Source of the DNA: Prorocentrum cordatum
Taxonomy: Eukaryota > Sar > Dinophyceae > Prorocentrales > Prorocentraceae
NCBI GenBank assembly: GCA_963575745.1
Contig: CAUYUJ010015028.1
Location: 112,501-176,500, forward strand
DNA length: 64,000 bases
Direction of reading: 5' to 3'
Under the pieces are notes generated by a model. It saw only the letters and a list, made by a program, of their open reading frames with translations, was not told the DNA's origin and searched no databases. Positions 19,888-30,710 of the stretch are shown piece after piece (the first letter of the stretch is position 1; every line of letters starts with the position of its first letter). The position numbers were made by a program, and so were the translations under genes.

Positions 19888-20427
19888 CATCTCGTCCCCC
19901 AATCGTCAGGGTTCCTGAGCACCGGTGGGCTTGCCGATGCAGTGCCGCCAAATGCGCAGGAGCACCCTTGCCGAACACAGCGCTGCCGGCCTAGCTCAGC
20001 CGCCCTGCCAACTGCTCCGCTTCGGATCCCCCCCCCTCCCTGTCGGCCGCCGGAGGAGGAGCTGCTGGCCATCCTCAAGACCGCGCCCGGTCTCAAGATG
20101 TACGCCCTCCCCCGCCCAGCGCGCCCGCCCAGGGCTCCCCTCTTCCCGTGCCGCTCCCCGCCGGCGCCTCTCGGCGGGAGGGAGATCGGGGCACAGGAGA
20201 GGGGGGTCCATGCAAACGGGGGCCAGCCAGAGTGCCGGATCCTGCAGGGTCCTGCAGGGCCAGGGTCGCATTGACCCGGGCTTGGGTGCGGGATCCTGCA
20301 GGATCTCGCAGGATCTGTCGCGTTGATCCAGGTTTGGGTGCAGGATCTTGCAGGATCTTGCAAAAGGTCTGGGAACGTTGTTTCGCATTGTTGTATGTTT
20401 CGCTTTGCGTGACCATTTAAAATTGTC
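19888..20427. other. GC-rich stretch with short repeats; no gene
   Basis: Near 20235-20365 the phrase GGATCCTGCAGG or GGATCTTGCAGG recurs about six times, with two larger direct copies of a GGCTTGGGTGCGGGATC-like unit. A related phrase occurs at 43803-43830. Elsewhere nothing recognised. Confidence 0.5.
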
Positions 20428-20466
20428 CTCCAAAATCCGCCTGCAGAAGGACACGCCCGACCTAAG
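20428..20466. mobile_element. TIR element copy 2, right end only
   Basis: AATCCGCCTGCAG then GGACACGCCCGACCTAAG matches the right terminus of the TCGGGC family. A matching left end was not found. Confidence 0.6.
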
Positions 20467-20499
20467 AATAGGGGAACGAAGAATGCCATAAAGATACAT

Positions 20500-20593
20500 A
20501 CTCGGAGGTCCCCGCGGATTTTTCGGATCCGCGCTGGACCTCCCTGGCGGCGCCTCCAGCGCCGATCCGAGAAATCCGCGAGGACCTCCGAGT
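20500..20593. mobile_element. Fold-back element, 39-bp arms, 94 bp
   Basis: 20500-20538 pairs with 20555-20593 (36 of 39 bases matching), around a 16-nt loop. Arms begin ACTCGGAGGTCC and end GCGCTGGA. Left-arm-like copies without the full right arm lie at 30292-30335 and 40007-40046. Confidence 0.85.
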
Positions 20594-20911
20594 TTTTGTA
20601 ATATGTTGATGCCATGCTTCGCTCCCCCAGAGAAGCAGCACGGTAGGTCCTCGTCGTGTCGACCGGCGGAGACTCCGCCGCTGGCGTTCCACGCTGAACG
20701 CCGCTGGCGACCCGGTATCGGTGGATGTTGATCTCTAGGCCTCCAAGATCCGAGCATTTTCTGTGGGTGGAGGGCAGGGGGTGAAGTCTGAAATGCCGTT
20801 CGATGGATGCTCGAGGTTTGAATCTGCAAAAGGTGAGTCACAAGACGGATTGATTTTCGAGGTGCGAAAGCCCAACTGGATTTCACCCTCAGCCCTCCAC
20901 CCTAGAAAATG
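20594..20911. other. Spacer; nothing recognised
   Basis: No gene or repeat family identified. Confidence 0.35.
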
Positions 20912-21148
20912 TCCAGAAGGTGGGGTCAGAGTAGATGGGGTCGGTGGATCGCGCCGCACCGCCGATGCATCGACGATGCGGCTCGATGCGGCGCCCGATT
21001 CTCTCCACGCCGACGTCGCCGATGCGTCGCCGACGTCGGCGGTGCATCGCCAATGCATCGACGATGAATATCCGATGCATCGCCGATGCATCGGCGATGC
21101 AGCGTTATGCTCCGACCCCATCTGGTTTCTCGGACCCCATCTGGGAGG
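20912..21148. mobile_element. Fold-back element of the GATGCATC family, copy 1
   Basis: The ends carry GATGGGGTCGG in inverted orientation (left near 20918-20945, right near 21109-21148). Inside are many GCATCGCCGATGC-type words, including a perfect 26-bp palindrome at about 21077-21102. Homologous in layout to 44809-45022. Confidence 0.75.
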
Positions 21149-21314
21149 CCTCTATGACCGATCTGACGTTTCGGAAACGGCCGATCGTTGAAGGTTTGGG
21201 AGCTCTCCTCGGCGCCCCCCTGTCGCTCTCTGGCGCTCCTCGGAGGTTTCCTTGGCGGGCTCCCGCCGACTGTGGGTGTCAGGAAACTCCTCCCTCCGTG
21301 CTGCCGCATGGTCA

Positions 21315-21510
21315 GGGGGTGAGGAACGGTAGAACGTTGCCTTTTTTGTTCCGCCGTCGTGGACGCCTCACCCTCGGGCGGCCGAACGTTTGCACCCCTA
21401 CATGGCACCGTAGGGGTATCAAGTATAAACGTTCAGCCGCCCGGGGAGCAGGCGTCGACGACGGCGGAAAGGTTTAGGTCATACCGTTCTTCGCCCACCA
21501 ACAGCATGGG
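21315..21510. mobile_element. Fold-back element with long arms
   Basis: The core arms 21351-21404 and 21411-21468 are mostly complementary (CCGCCGTCGT, GGGCGGCC, AACGTTT and CCCCTAC blocks all pair), with one bulge in the right arm. Pairing continues weakly outward (GAACGGTA at 21324 against TACCGTTC at 21484). Confidence 0.75.
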
Positions 21511-21779
21511 GCCGCCGTGTTGGGCCGTCATGGGACCATTTTGGGTGGTCTTGAGGCCGTCGCTGCGTCCAGGGGGGAGGGGACGAGGGAGATGGGGGAG
21601 GGTCGAGCTGCGCGCGCGCCCCATATCTGACAGACTACCCCCCTCCCACCCATCCTCTCTCATTGACTTGATGCTTCCTCTATCCGCCAGCCCGCGTTGT
21701 TGCGACCCTGAAACTGGGGAGAGTTGTTTTTTTCCACTGGCGGTAACGGGCGTGACCAGGAGGGGGGGGGATGGGGCCT
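21511..21779. other. Spacer; nothing recognised
   Basis: GC-rich without a gene or repeat that could be named. Confidence 0.35.
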
Positions 21780-21862
21780 GTCACGTCACGATTCGCGCCG
21801 ACGCCGTCTGGGAGTGCCTTCTAATGGCTTCCCAGACGGCACTGGCGCGAGTCGTGACGTGA
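21780..21862. mobile_element. Fold-back element, 35-bp arms, 83 bp
   Basis: Starts GTCACGTCACGA and ends TCGTGACGTGAC. The two arms of about 35 bp match at all but about 4 bases, around a loop of about 13 nt (near 21815-21828). Sequence unrelated to the neighbouring fold-back elements. Confidence 0.85.
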
Positions 21863-22155
21863 CCATTGGGGGAGGTGGGGAGGGAGGAAGGGGGAGGGCG
21901 GAGAGGGGGGGAGGAGTGAGGGGAAGGTTGAACGGGGAGGAAAGTGGGGAGGAGGAGACAAAGGGACGATGACCAGGACGGAAGACGAGGAGAATAATTG
22001 GGGGGAGGGAGCGGAGGAGTACGGAGGAGGAGAAGGAGACGAGGAGGAGCAGGAGACGTAAAGAGCTTGCGAGGAGGGAGAGGGGGAGGAGGAGGAAGAG
22101 GAGGAGGAGTAGGAGGAGGAGGAGGAGGAGGAGGAGGAGGAGGAGGAGGAGGAAG
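21863..22155. repeat. (GGA)n-rich tract
   Basis: Irregular GGA/GGGA repeats becoming a pure (GGA)n run near 22105-22152. Confidence 0.9.
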
Positions 22156-22314
22156 ACCGCACAACACCCACGATGCACCAACTATGCTGTAGAGCACCCA
22201 CCCGTTTCCAAGTCCCCTCTTCGGCAAGAATTCGCTTGAAGGACGAGCCCCCCGTGGTCCTGCAATTCAGGCAAGGGCCCAGTTTCGAAGAAGGAGCTTT
22301 CATCCCTGCTTATA

Positions 22315-22480
22315 GTTAGGGCGTGCGTGTCCTCCTACAGACGGATGTTGGACGGAAACTAAAGCCATAGTCAAACCATAGTTAATCGATCCACACATAC
22401 TAATACTTGTTTATGAAGTACGTCCCTGCCTTTGACTATTGTTGAAATTTCCTCCTGTAGAGGGACACGCCCGGCTTAAG
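22315..22480. mobile_element. TIR element copy 3 (TCGGGC family), 166 bp
   Basis: Left end GGGCGTGCGTGTCCTCCTAC then AGACGGA; right end in reverse complement CTTAAGCCGGGCGTGTCCCT then CTACAGGAGGA. The AT-rich interior includes CCATAGTCAAAC and TTTGACTATTG near the two ends, an inner inverted pair. Confidence 0.8.
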
Positions 22481-22530
22481 CTTACAGCCAGGATGACCGC
22501 GGCGAAGCAGGAGCGGAACGCCCAAAGTCG

Positions 22531-22602
22531 GCGTGTGTGTGTGTGTGCATGTGTGTGTGTGCGTGCGTGTGTGTGTGTGTGTGGTGTGTGTGTGTGCGTG
22601 TT
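22531..22602. repeat. (TG)n microsatellite
   Basis: TG/CG dinucleotide repeat. Confidence 0.95.
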
Positions 22603-22737
22603 TGTCAAGCGAGCGCCCCCGCTTTGTGAACGAGGAGTCGCCCTCGATGCGTGCAGTGCGCAGCGCTGCCTGTCGTCAGCGTGTCTGGCCAACCAGCCAG
22701 CGGAGGTGTAGGGCTTCTCCGAAGGGCTTAGGCGACC

Positions 22738-22811
22738 CGTCCTTCTCCTCCTCCTCCTCCTCCTCCTCCTCCTCCTCCTCCTCCTCCTCCTCCTCCTCCT
22801 CCTCCTCCCCC
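22738..22811. repeat. (TCC)n microsatellite
   Basis: Near-perfect CTC triplets over about 70 bp. Confidence 0.95.
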
Positions 22812-22843
22812 TGCGGGACTCGCCCCAGGAGTGTGGCGAGCCA

Positions 22844-23774
22844 GTGTGGGAAGCGCGGCTGCTGCACGGCGGCAGCGGCGTGCGAGGGCCGTCGAGTCGG
22901 CCGACATTTTTTGTCAGGAGTCTCGTGAAGGAGAATCGCGTCTTGCAGGAACAGCTGGAGGAACTCCAGGCGGTCGTCGGCGACGACTCCGAGCCCTCGA
23001 CGCGGTTCCTGCTTGTGGCCCCAGTGCTCGCGGCGGCGATTGCGGGCAGAGCGCCGAGTAAGCTGCATATTGCGCGGCGGAACACGGCCTCGCATTGCTT
23101 TCACGTCCAGGCCAGTGTGTTGGAGGTGGCGTCTCAAGCTGAACTGAATTCCATCCAGCGGCAGCCGACGGAGTTGGAAATGGTTCAGCAGATGGACTCC
23201 ACGGAGCAGGTCAAGGCGGCAGATGCTGTGCTGCCCTCCGAGAAGGAGCTGGACTCAGAAGTGCAGGTCGTCGGTATTGCCCCGCTTCGGTGCGGCATGA
23301 TGTGCACTTGCGGCACCACTGTCTTCCAGAGCACGGCGACCGTGGACACGGGTCAGGCCGAAACCGAGACGGCGGCGCCTTGGGCGCCGAATCCGACGGC
23401 TCCGCCTTTCACCCCTCTCGTGACCGTGCACGCGCAGACCATGAGCTTCGGCATGCGCTCGCGGTCACACGAAGCCTTTCGTGCGGCGCCGCGCGCAGCT
23501 GGACGAAGCGTTCCGCCGCCAGCGCTGGGAGGCGAGCGCCGAACGGGCTCGCTTGCTCGCCGGCGCTGACGCCTTGCGAGGCGGCGCGGCGTCTGGCAAC
23601 ATCGGGCCCCCGCGGGGGATGACTGCCCAGCGGGTCGCGGTGCCGTCGGGGCCGACGGACGTCGACATGCTGCTCAGCGACCTAGGGGCGGCGACGGCGA
23701 CCGAAGTGGCGGGGCAGGCTACTCCCGCGACGGCAGCTGCAGCCTCACCTCCCCAGAGTCGCGATTGCAAGTAG
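22844..23774 (+). CDS. Unidentified coiled-coil-like protein remnant, one frame change
   Basis: Not recognised. The first part reads VKENRVLQEQLEELQAVVGD, a probable short coiled coil, then FLLVAPVLAAAIAG (hydrophobic) and QAELNSIQRQPTELEMVQQM. Near 23478 coding character moves to another frame (RRRAQLDEAFRRQRWEASAE), also helical and charged, ending at TAG 23772-23774. Composition is less repeat-like than the surroundings, which favours a real protein, either host or a gag-type remnant. The start is uncertain because the open frame begins in a repeat-flanked region. An unspliced intron could explain the frame change. Confidence 0.4.
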
Positions 23775-23784
23775 GTGTGATGCA

Positions 23785-24055
23785 TGTTGGCCAAAGGCGT
23801 ACAAGCTGGAGGGTAACACCACTCTTTGTCGGCAGTGTTGGAACGATCCACGTTGTGGCGCCTTATTTAGAATGGAAAATTTGCCCCGCGGAGGTTTGCG
23901 CTATCAGTTTGCTCTCTTCGCCGTGGAGTTCGGAACAGGGCATGTTGTCCCACGCTTTCCTGCTCTCCGTCGCGGATGGCATCAACGTCGACGCGCTCGG
24001 CTTCGAGATCAGCGGGTGGGCACGAAATATGGATATGACATCGTCATTGTACTCA
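23785..24055 (+). CDS. Unidentified Cys-rich coding fragment
   Basis: The open frame begins near CWPKAYKLEGNTTLCRQCWN and continues DPRCGALFRMENLP. The Cys spacing (C...CxxC......C) suggests a small metal-binding motif. It runs into a (CACT)n repeat that ends any meaningful coding. It lies just after the previous fragment and could be its next exon. Weak support. Confidence 0.3.
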
Positions 24056-24121
24056 TTCACTCACTCACTCACTCACTCACTCACTCACTCCTCCTCCTCC
24101 TCCTCCTCCTCCTTCTCCTCG
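24056..24121. repeat. (CACT)n and (TCC)n microsatellites
   Basis: About eight TCAC/CACT units followed by CTC triplets. Confidence 0.95.
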
Positions 24122-24479
24122 TCCCCCTCCTCGGGTCGCCTACGGCCCCGGGGGGGCACCTTGCAAGCGAAGGCATCCTTGACTCTTCTCGTAGCCTCGC
24201 CAGGCCCGTTCACGACATGTCCAGGCGAGCTGCCTCGATAACGGGAGGTGGAAAGGACATGCAGTGGAAGCCGCCGCGTCCCAAGAGGGAGGGGGAATGG
24301 AGGACGAGTCGGAGGAGGACGAGGGGGAGGGGACGGGGAGGAGAGAGGAGGGAGGAGGAGAAACATGCGGATGAGGACGGGCAGCTGGAGGAGGAGGACG
24401 AGGAGGGGGAAGAGGAGGAGGATCGGGAGGAGGAGGGAGAGCAGAAATGCCTGAGGCATTTCGGATGTCTCTCAGGGTC
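24122..24479. other. Spacer with (GGA)n-rich tract; no gene
   Basis: 24294-24442 is irregular GGA/GAGG repeat. The remainder is unrecognised. Confidence 0.6.
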
Positions 24480-24895
24480 GCTTCGGATGTTTATTGCGAG
24501 TGTCTCGTGGTCCTATTGGGCAGTCTGTGGGGCGTTTTGGCGATCCCATGGGCCTCGTGGGGCGTCTTGGATTCTTCGCCAGAGCCTCTTGGGCCTCTTG
24601 GGGATCTCGTCGGAGCCTCCTGAGGACCTCTTGGGGACGCTTGGGACCTCCTGTGCGCCTCTTGGGGCCATCTTGGAGCATTCTTTGGAGCCTTGGGGTT
24701 TTTCTTGGGGCCATCTTGTGGGACATCGATCAAGGAAAGGGGGGACCACATTGGGATCACCCCCGCAGGGTGCTGAAATGGGCCCAACACTTAAGTGACA
24801 TCAGTGATGTTATCCTTCTCGCCGAGGCCATCTTGGACACTCCAATGGGTCGCGGGGCGCCCCGTCCAGACCCAGGGGGAGGGGGTCGGTGGAGG
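24480..24895. repeat. CTCTTGGGGGCC minisatellite family (locus 1) with conserved flank
   Basis: Degenerate units of about 12 bp (CTCTTGGGG..., CATCTTGGGG...). These are followed by a conserved flank with CATCGATCAA near 24728 and CTCGCCGAGGCCATCTTGGA near 24819, then CGCCCCGTCCAGACCCAGGG. The same layout recurs near 37010-37480 and 46561-47130. Confidence 0.8.
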
Positions 24896-24939
24896 GAGGG
24901 GTCAAGACACCCTCCCCGCCCACCAGCCGTCTCGCTCAC

Positions 24940-25405
24940 TCCCACCCGCCTTCGCAACACACACACACACACATATACACAATGGCACCCGAGCCGCAGC
25001 GTGTTCAGCGGTAGTATTCGGATGGGCAGCTACTGGGAACCAGAACGGGCCCCATGTGTGCCACGCTGGGGCGCGGTGCGCCAGGCGTGCCACGTGCGCC
25101 ACGTGCGCCAGGTGCGCCAGGCACCCGTGTGGCCCAAGCGTGCCGGGGACGCCTGTTTCGCCAGATGCACCACATGATTCACGTGCGCCATGTGTGTTGT
25201 ATGCTCCAGCCGCGCAAGGGGCGCCACGTTCTGGGCACGCGCAGAGAGTGCCAGATGTGCGCGCACAGGTGGCAGTACACATCGGGAAACGTCTCGGCCC
25301 CCACCACCATTGTCGAACACTAGTACGCAATCGCGGTGGGGTTGCCATTATAGCGTCTGATGGCCTTGCATGTAGCAGGCAATCTACCAGCACGCCCGCC
25401 GTCCC
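24940..25405. repeat. Dispersed repeat N, copy 1, with GTGCGCCAC minisatellite
   Basis: Shares GGGCAGCTACTGGGAACCA (25023), then a 9-bp minisatellite (GTGCGCCAC/GTGCGCCAG), then CATCGGGAAAC and CCCCCACCA..TTGTCGAA, with the locus at 47160-47640. The open frames through it are repeat artefacts. Confidence 0.8.
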
Positions 25406-25412
25406 AGTCAAC

Positions 25413-26948
25413 ATGATCGACCCACGAACCCAGAAAGGAATATAGAAGTGTAAGGCATGGCAACGTTTTTAAAGACACCTGACTGGGCGACGGGCAAATG
25501 AACTGCTGAATGTATCGATCTTGCTGTACCGTGGCGACGGCTGTGCCGTGCTACGCCGTGCTGAACTGCGATGTGCCACGCCGCGATTGTGCTATATATA
25601 TATATATAGCGTTGTGGATCGAGTCCTCGTTGCCACCGAGTCCTGACCGAACTGATCTGGATCTTAAGCTCGAGCTGCCTGAGCAGATGGTAGCTGCCCC
25701 AGAGCTAATCGACAGACGTGACATGCCAGGAGGACGCGGCGCGGAACGTCCCAAGGGACGCGCCAGGCGACGTGCCAGGGGACGTGCCATGGGCACGCAC
25801 CGCGGGACGTGCCAAGTGGGCGCGCTACGGAACGTGCCAATGGACGTGCCGCGGGACGTGCCAGGGGACGCGCCGCGCGACGTGCCAGGTGGAGTTGCCA
25901 CGGAACGCGCCAAGGAACGTGCCAAGGTGCAACATTCAGTGTATCGATCTTGATGTACCGTGCCGAAGGCGGTGCCGTGCTTGGCCGTGCTGAACTGCGA
26001 TGTGCCATGCCGCGATTGTGCTCTATATAGCGTTGTGGATCGAGTCCTCCCTGGCATCCGAGTCATGACCGAGTTGATCTGGATCTTAAGCTCGAGCTGC
26101 CTTAGCAGATGGTAGCTGCCCCAGAGCTAATCGACACAGGGGACATGCCAGGAAGACGCGCCGCGGAACGTCCCAAGGGACGCGCCAGGCGACGTGCCAG
26201 GGGACGTGCCATGGGCACGCACCGCGGGACGTGCCAAGTGGGCGCGCTACGGAACGTGCCAATGGACGTGTACCGCGCGACGTGCCAGGTGGACTCGCCA
26301 CGGGACGCTCCGCGGAACTTGCCAGGCAACATGCCAGGCTGCAATGCTAAGGGTATCGATGTTGATGTACCGTGCCGAGGGCTGTGCTGTGCCTGGGCGA
26401 CCTGGACACGTGAAAACACACGTTTCGCTCATGACGTTCTCAGATCATCCTCATGCTAGACATCCGCCTGGGCCACCTGGACACGTGCAAACAAGCGTCT
26501 CGATCGAGGTTTCCTCGACACATCCTCATGCTACACATCCGCCTGGGCGACGAGGACGCGTCAAACCAAGCGTCTCGCTCGAGACATCCTCAACAAATCC
26601 TGGCGCTAGACCTCTGTCTGGGCAACCTGGAGGCGTGAAACCAAGCGTCTCGCTCGAGACATCCTCAAGACCTTGGCACGTGAAAACAAGCATTTCACTT
26701 GAGAGATCCTCCGAATTCAGGTCCCCAGGGGAGGACAATCTATAACACAAAACAAGCGTTTCGCTCGAGACATCCTCAACAAATTCTGAAAAACAAGCGT
26801 TTCGCTCGAGACATGCTCAAATTTTAATTCGCCGGCCCTACGCGACCTTGTTATTTATCGCAAAAGAAATTCGCCGGCCCTACAGCCGTCAGACCCGGGG
26901 GTAAACCTACTAAAAGAGATCCTTGGGCCGACGCCCTTTCTGGGAAAA
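25413..26948. mobile_element. Composite repeat unit E1, about 1.54 kb
   Basis: Begins ATGATCGACCCACGAA followed by CCCAGAAAGG and ends CCTTTCTGGG plus AAAA. Order inside: (a) a module of about 200 bp with TGTATCGATCTTG, GTGGATCGAGTCC and TAGCTGCCCCAGAGCTAAT; (b) a 12-bp minisatellite with consensus GGGACGTGCCAA; (a) and (b) again; (c) an array of GCGTTTCGCTCGAGACATCC units; (d) a terminal module with two AATTCGCCGGCCCTAC-like repeats and CTAAAAGAGA. Long frames through (b) arise because 12 is a multiple of three. No protein of known type. E2 follows immediately. Confidence 0.85.
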
Positions 26949-28456
26949 ACATGATCGACCCACGAACCCGGAAAGGAATGTAAAAATGTAAGGCACCTGA
27001 TTGGGCGACGGGCACATGCAATGCTGAATGTATAGATTTTGATGTACCGTGCCGAGGCCTGTGTTGTGTTGCGCCGTGCTGATGCTGAACTGCGATGTGG
27101 CATGCCGCGAACATGCTCTATCGCGTTGTTGATCGAGTCCTCCTTTGCACCCGAGTCCTGACCGAACTGATCTGGATCTTAAGCTCGAGCTGCCTCACCA
27201 CATAGTAGCTGCCCCAGGGCTAATTGACAGGGGGACATGCCAGGAGGACGCGCCGCGGAACGTCCCAAGGAACGCGCCAGGCGACGTGCCAAGGGACGTG
27301 CCACGAAGACGCACCGCGGGACGCGCCGAGGGGACGCGCTACGGAAAGTGCCAATGGACGTGCCAATGGACGTGCCAGGAGACGCGCCGCGCGACGTGCC
27401 AGGGGGACTCGCCACAGGACGCGCCACGGAACGTGCCAGGTTGCAATGCTGAGTGTATCGATCTTGATGTACCGTGCCGAGGCCAGTGCTGTGCTGCACT
27501 GTGCTGAACTGCGATGTGGCATGCCGCGATTGTGCTCTATAGCGTTGTGGATCCTGTCCTCCTTTGCACCCGAGTCCTGACCGAACTGATCTGGATCTTA
27601 AGCTCGAGCTGCCTCACCACATAGTAGCTGCCCCAGGGCTAATTGACAGGGGGACATGCCAGGAGGACGCGCCGCGGAACGTCCCAAGGGACGCGCCAGG
27701 CGACGTGCCAGGGGACGTGCCACGGGGACGCACCGCGGGACGTGCCGAGGGGACGCGCAACGGAACGTGCCAATGGACGTGCACCGCGCGACGTGCCAGG
27801 GGGACTCGCCACGGGACGCTCCGCGGAACGTGCCAGGCAACATGCCAGACTGCAATGCTAGGGGTATCGATATTGATGTACCGTGCCGAGGGCTGTGCTG
27901 TGCTTGGGCGACCTGGACACGTGAAAACACGCGTTTCGCTCAAGACGTTCTCAGCACATCCTCATGCTAGACATCCGCCTGGGCAGCCTGGACACGTGCA
28001 AACAAGCGTCTCGATCGAGGTTTCCCCGACACATCCTCATGCTAGACATCCGCCTGGGCGACGAGGACGCGTGAAACCAAGCGTCTCGCTCGAGACATCC
28101 TCAACAAATCCTGGCGCTTGACCTCTGCCTGGGCAACCTGGAGGCGTGAAACCAAGCGTCTCGCTCGAGACATCATCAAGACCTGGGCACGTGAAACCAA
28201 GCATTTCACTTGAGAGATCCTCTGAATTCAGGTCCCCAGGAGAAGACAAGCTATAACACAAAACAAGCGTTTCGCTCGAGACATCCTCAACCAATTCGGA
28301 ACAACAAGCGTTTCGCTAGGGACATCCTGAAATTTTAATTCGCCGGCCCTACTCCCGCACGTAATTTATCGCAGAATAATGTCGCCGGCCCTACAGCCGT
28401 CGAAACCGGGGGGGACCAACTAAAAGAGAACCCTGGGCTCGAGCCCTTTCCGGGAA
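26949..28456. mobile_element. Composite repeat unit E2, about 1.5 kb
   Basis: Same modules and order as E1, head to tail with it: the end of E1 (GGGAAAAAC) runs straight into the ATGATCGACCC of E2 at 26951. Ends carry CCCGGAAAGG and CCTTTCCGGG. A 12-bp palindrome GGGCTCGAGCCC lies just inside the end. Confidence 0.85.
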
Positions 28457-28805
28457 CCAATTCACAGTGATCGCGGTGTGCTCGCGCATGATCCAGAATG
28501 CGCCTCAAAGTTTATTTGGGATTTGTGTTTGATATGGATGCTGGCCCTGCGCACAGCAGGCAACATGCGGGGACCCCCGATCACGACCCAAAATGTTGCC
28601 CCGAAGTGGACTTAAACGTTCTTTTTTGACAGGGATGGTGGGGGCGCCGCATTGGTCCTGGTTGGCTGCCAGTCGCCTGGGGGAGTGTGTGTTTATCACA
28701 TGGGAACAGTGACAAACCCATCCCCAAAGACGTGGAAGGGGGTTGGAAGAGGAAACGCTCTGAACCTCTCACGTTCAGAGGGCTGGTGGGACTAAGCGAG
28801 ATATC
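28457..28805. repeat. Dispersed repeat D, copy 1
   Basis: Shares blocks in order with 47641-48125: GTGATCGCGG, CATGATCCAGA, GCCCTGCGCACAGCAGG, a GTTTGACAGGGA-type block, CCTGGTTGGC and GTCGCCTGGGGGAG, GGGAACAGTGA, and AGAGGGCTGGTGGGA. No coding content. Confidence 0.75.
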
Positions 28806-28925
28806 CGATGTCAGAAGGAGCCGTCTTCCATCCGTGTACATGTTGCATCATGAGAAGTTTGGCGTTATCAGGCCACAGGCTTGTTTTCGAAAGGACCTGC
28901 CTCCCATCCGCTTCATTGTTGCATG

Positions 28926-29395
28926 TAAGCGTGTAAGGTGAATGTGTGCTGCGCTACGGCGAGAGCCACATTTTGACCCCCCCTCCATCCGTGCAAATGT
29001 CGGGGATCTGTCGGACGAGCTTGCGTAGCGCTTAGGCAAGGTCAACATTCTGAGGAAGGGCTCGTACGAAGAATGTGCATCTGCGCGGCGTTGAGGCGAG
29101 AGTCACATTCGAACACAACGCCATCCGTGTAGAGAGGTCGTGAACGCTGTAAAGACGAATGTGCATCGCGCTGAGACGAGAGCCACAGTTTGAGAACAGC
29201 TTCTCTCCCGCGTGTAATGGTTTCAAGCTGTGCAAGACGAGTGTGCGCGGTAGTAGGGCGAGAAACACAGTTTGAGACCGTCCTGTGTTCCGTCCGTGTG
29301 CCTTCTCGAGACGTCTAAGATGAGACCACCGTGCACGGTTCCAGGGCTGGAGCCACATCTCGCAGGCCACCCCTCCGTCCGTGCAGATAACCATT
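28926..29395. repeat. Degenerate tandem repeat, unit about 85-90 bp, about 5 copies
   Basis: Each unit contains a GACGAATGTGCATCGCG-like block, then GAGACGAGAGCCACA, then a TCCATCCGTGT-like block. Starts near 28936, 29067, 29153, 29237 and 29325. Confidence 0.7.
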
Positions 29396-30290
29396 GGACA
29401 ATGCCCCGAGTTTCGGGTCGTGGGCGGGGAGGAAGTCTCAGGCAGAACGCCTGGCCCGCCGTGCCGACACGTCTGGTGTTCCGACGAGCAGGCGTTGCCG
29501 ATCAAGAAGGGACTGAGGAGAAGGGGGGACGGTGGGAGGGGAGGGGAAGAGTCTAAGAGTTGCGGGGAGGGCATCTCCCTCCCTCGCCCATGTCACACCC
29601 CTCCTTGCCCCCTTCCTCCCACCTCCTGCTCAGCATCATCCCACCCTCCCCGCTTGTGAGCCTCCTCCTCCTCCTCCTCCTCCTCCTCCACCTTCCTCCC
29701 TTACTTCCGTCTTCGGGAGTTTCCAAACCTCTCGACCCCCCCCATGGGAAGCGGTTCTTTATTCCGAGTCTTTTGCCAGCTCTGAAATAGCATCGGGATT
29801 CCGAAGCGTGGTATGTCGCCAGCTTTCCGCTCTGGCACCCAGAAGTCAAGGGAGGCAACACCACCCGGACCCGACGATTGGCGGTTGCTGAACGGCCCCA
29901 GGGCGTTTCATGCACAGGCCTGCCCTGCTTGATTCCCTCTTTGGGTGCGTCTACTGGCCGGCTTCGCGCGTCGGGGTGGTTTTTTTTATCGGGGGGGATT
30001 TACCGCCGTCTAGAAGTCTGGTTGACCCAGAATGGGGTCCAGCGAAAAAGGAGTGGTGCAATACATTTGGGGCGTGCAATCGATCTGTGGGGTTGCAATA
30101 GCTCAGGGGCGTGCAGTGCATTCCTGCGCGCAAGAGTATTGCTGAGCTTTCGCGTGCAGTGCATCAGTTGCAGCACAATGAAAGACAATTCTCGGGCGCA
30201 ATGCATTGGCAATACAATCGCCTCAAATCTATGGCACCACCCCCTTTCGGCTGGACCCCCTCTGGGCCAACCGAAGACAAGCTTTCGGAG
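29396..30290. other. Spacer with short (TCC)n; no gene
   Basis: A (CTC)n run lies at 29664-29690. Near 30085-30215, words of the type GTGCAGTGCATT and GCAATGCATTG recur. Nothing else recognised. Confidence 0.4.
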
Positions 30291-30291
30291 C

Positions 30292-30380
30292 TGCGCGCGG
30301 ATTTCTTGGATCGACGCTGGGCCTCCCTGGCGGCGCCTCCTGCGCCGCCTTTGGCGCGCTCCGCGCGGCAGGGAGGGGGG
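30292..30380. repeat. Half-copy of the ACTCGGAGG fold-back element
   Basis: CGGAGCTGCGCGCGGATTTC then TTGGATCGACGCTGG and CCTCCCTGGCGGCGCC match the left arm and loop of 20500-20593. The right arm is replaced by other GC-rich sequence. Confidence 0.7.
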
Positions 30381-30710
30381 TCCAGCGCCGATGGAAGAAC
30401 ACCTCCTCCTCCTCCTCCTCCTCCTCCTCCTCCGCCTCCTCCTCCTCCTCCTCCTCCTGGCAGGGAGGGGGATCCAGCGCCGATGGAAGAACACCGCGCG
30501 CACCTCCGATCGTTTATGTCTGCGGCGAGCTGCAGCCCGCCGCTGTGAGCTCTGGAAGTCTCTCCTGCGGCGGACCCCCCTCGTGGGTCCACCGAACAAG
30601 AGCGCAGGCTCGGATCGGGGAGGAGGAGGAGGAGGAGGAGGAGGAGGAGGAGGAGGAGGAGGAGGAGATGGAGAAGGAGGAGGAGGAGGAGGAGGAGGCC
30701 CGCCCGCGCG
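30381..30710. repeat. (TCC)n then (GGA)n tracts with a duplicated GGGGGATCCAGCGCCGATGG
   Basis: (CTC)n at about 30402-30459 and (GGA)n at about 30618-30703. CAGCGCCGATGGAAGAACAC occurs at 30382 and 30476, flanking the first tract, so that tract sits between direct copies. Confidence 0.8.

Noticed and set aside
25590-25612. TATA box in the TATATATATATA run
   Set aside because: It is a short AT dinucleotide patch inside an E unit; dinoflagellate promoters generally lack TATA boxes and no gene follows.
25650-26745. Open frames within E units (GTCQGT and RDVPGDV type products)
   Set aside because: They follow from the 12-bp unit being a multiple of three; all three frames are open and there is no start or domain.
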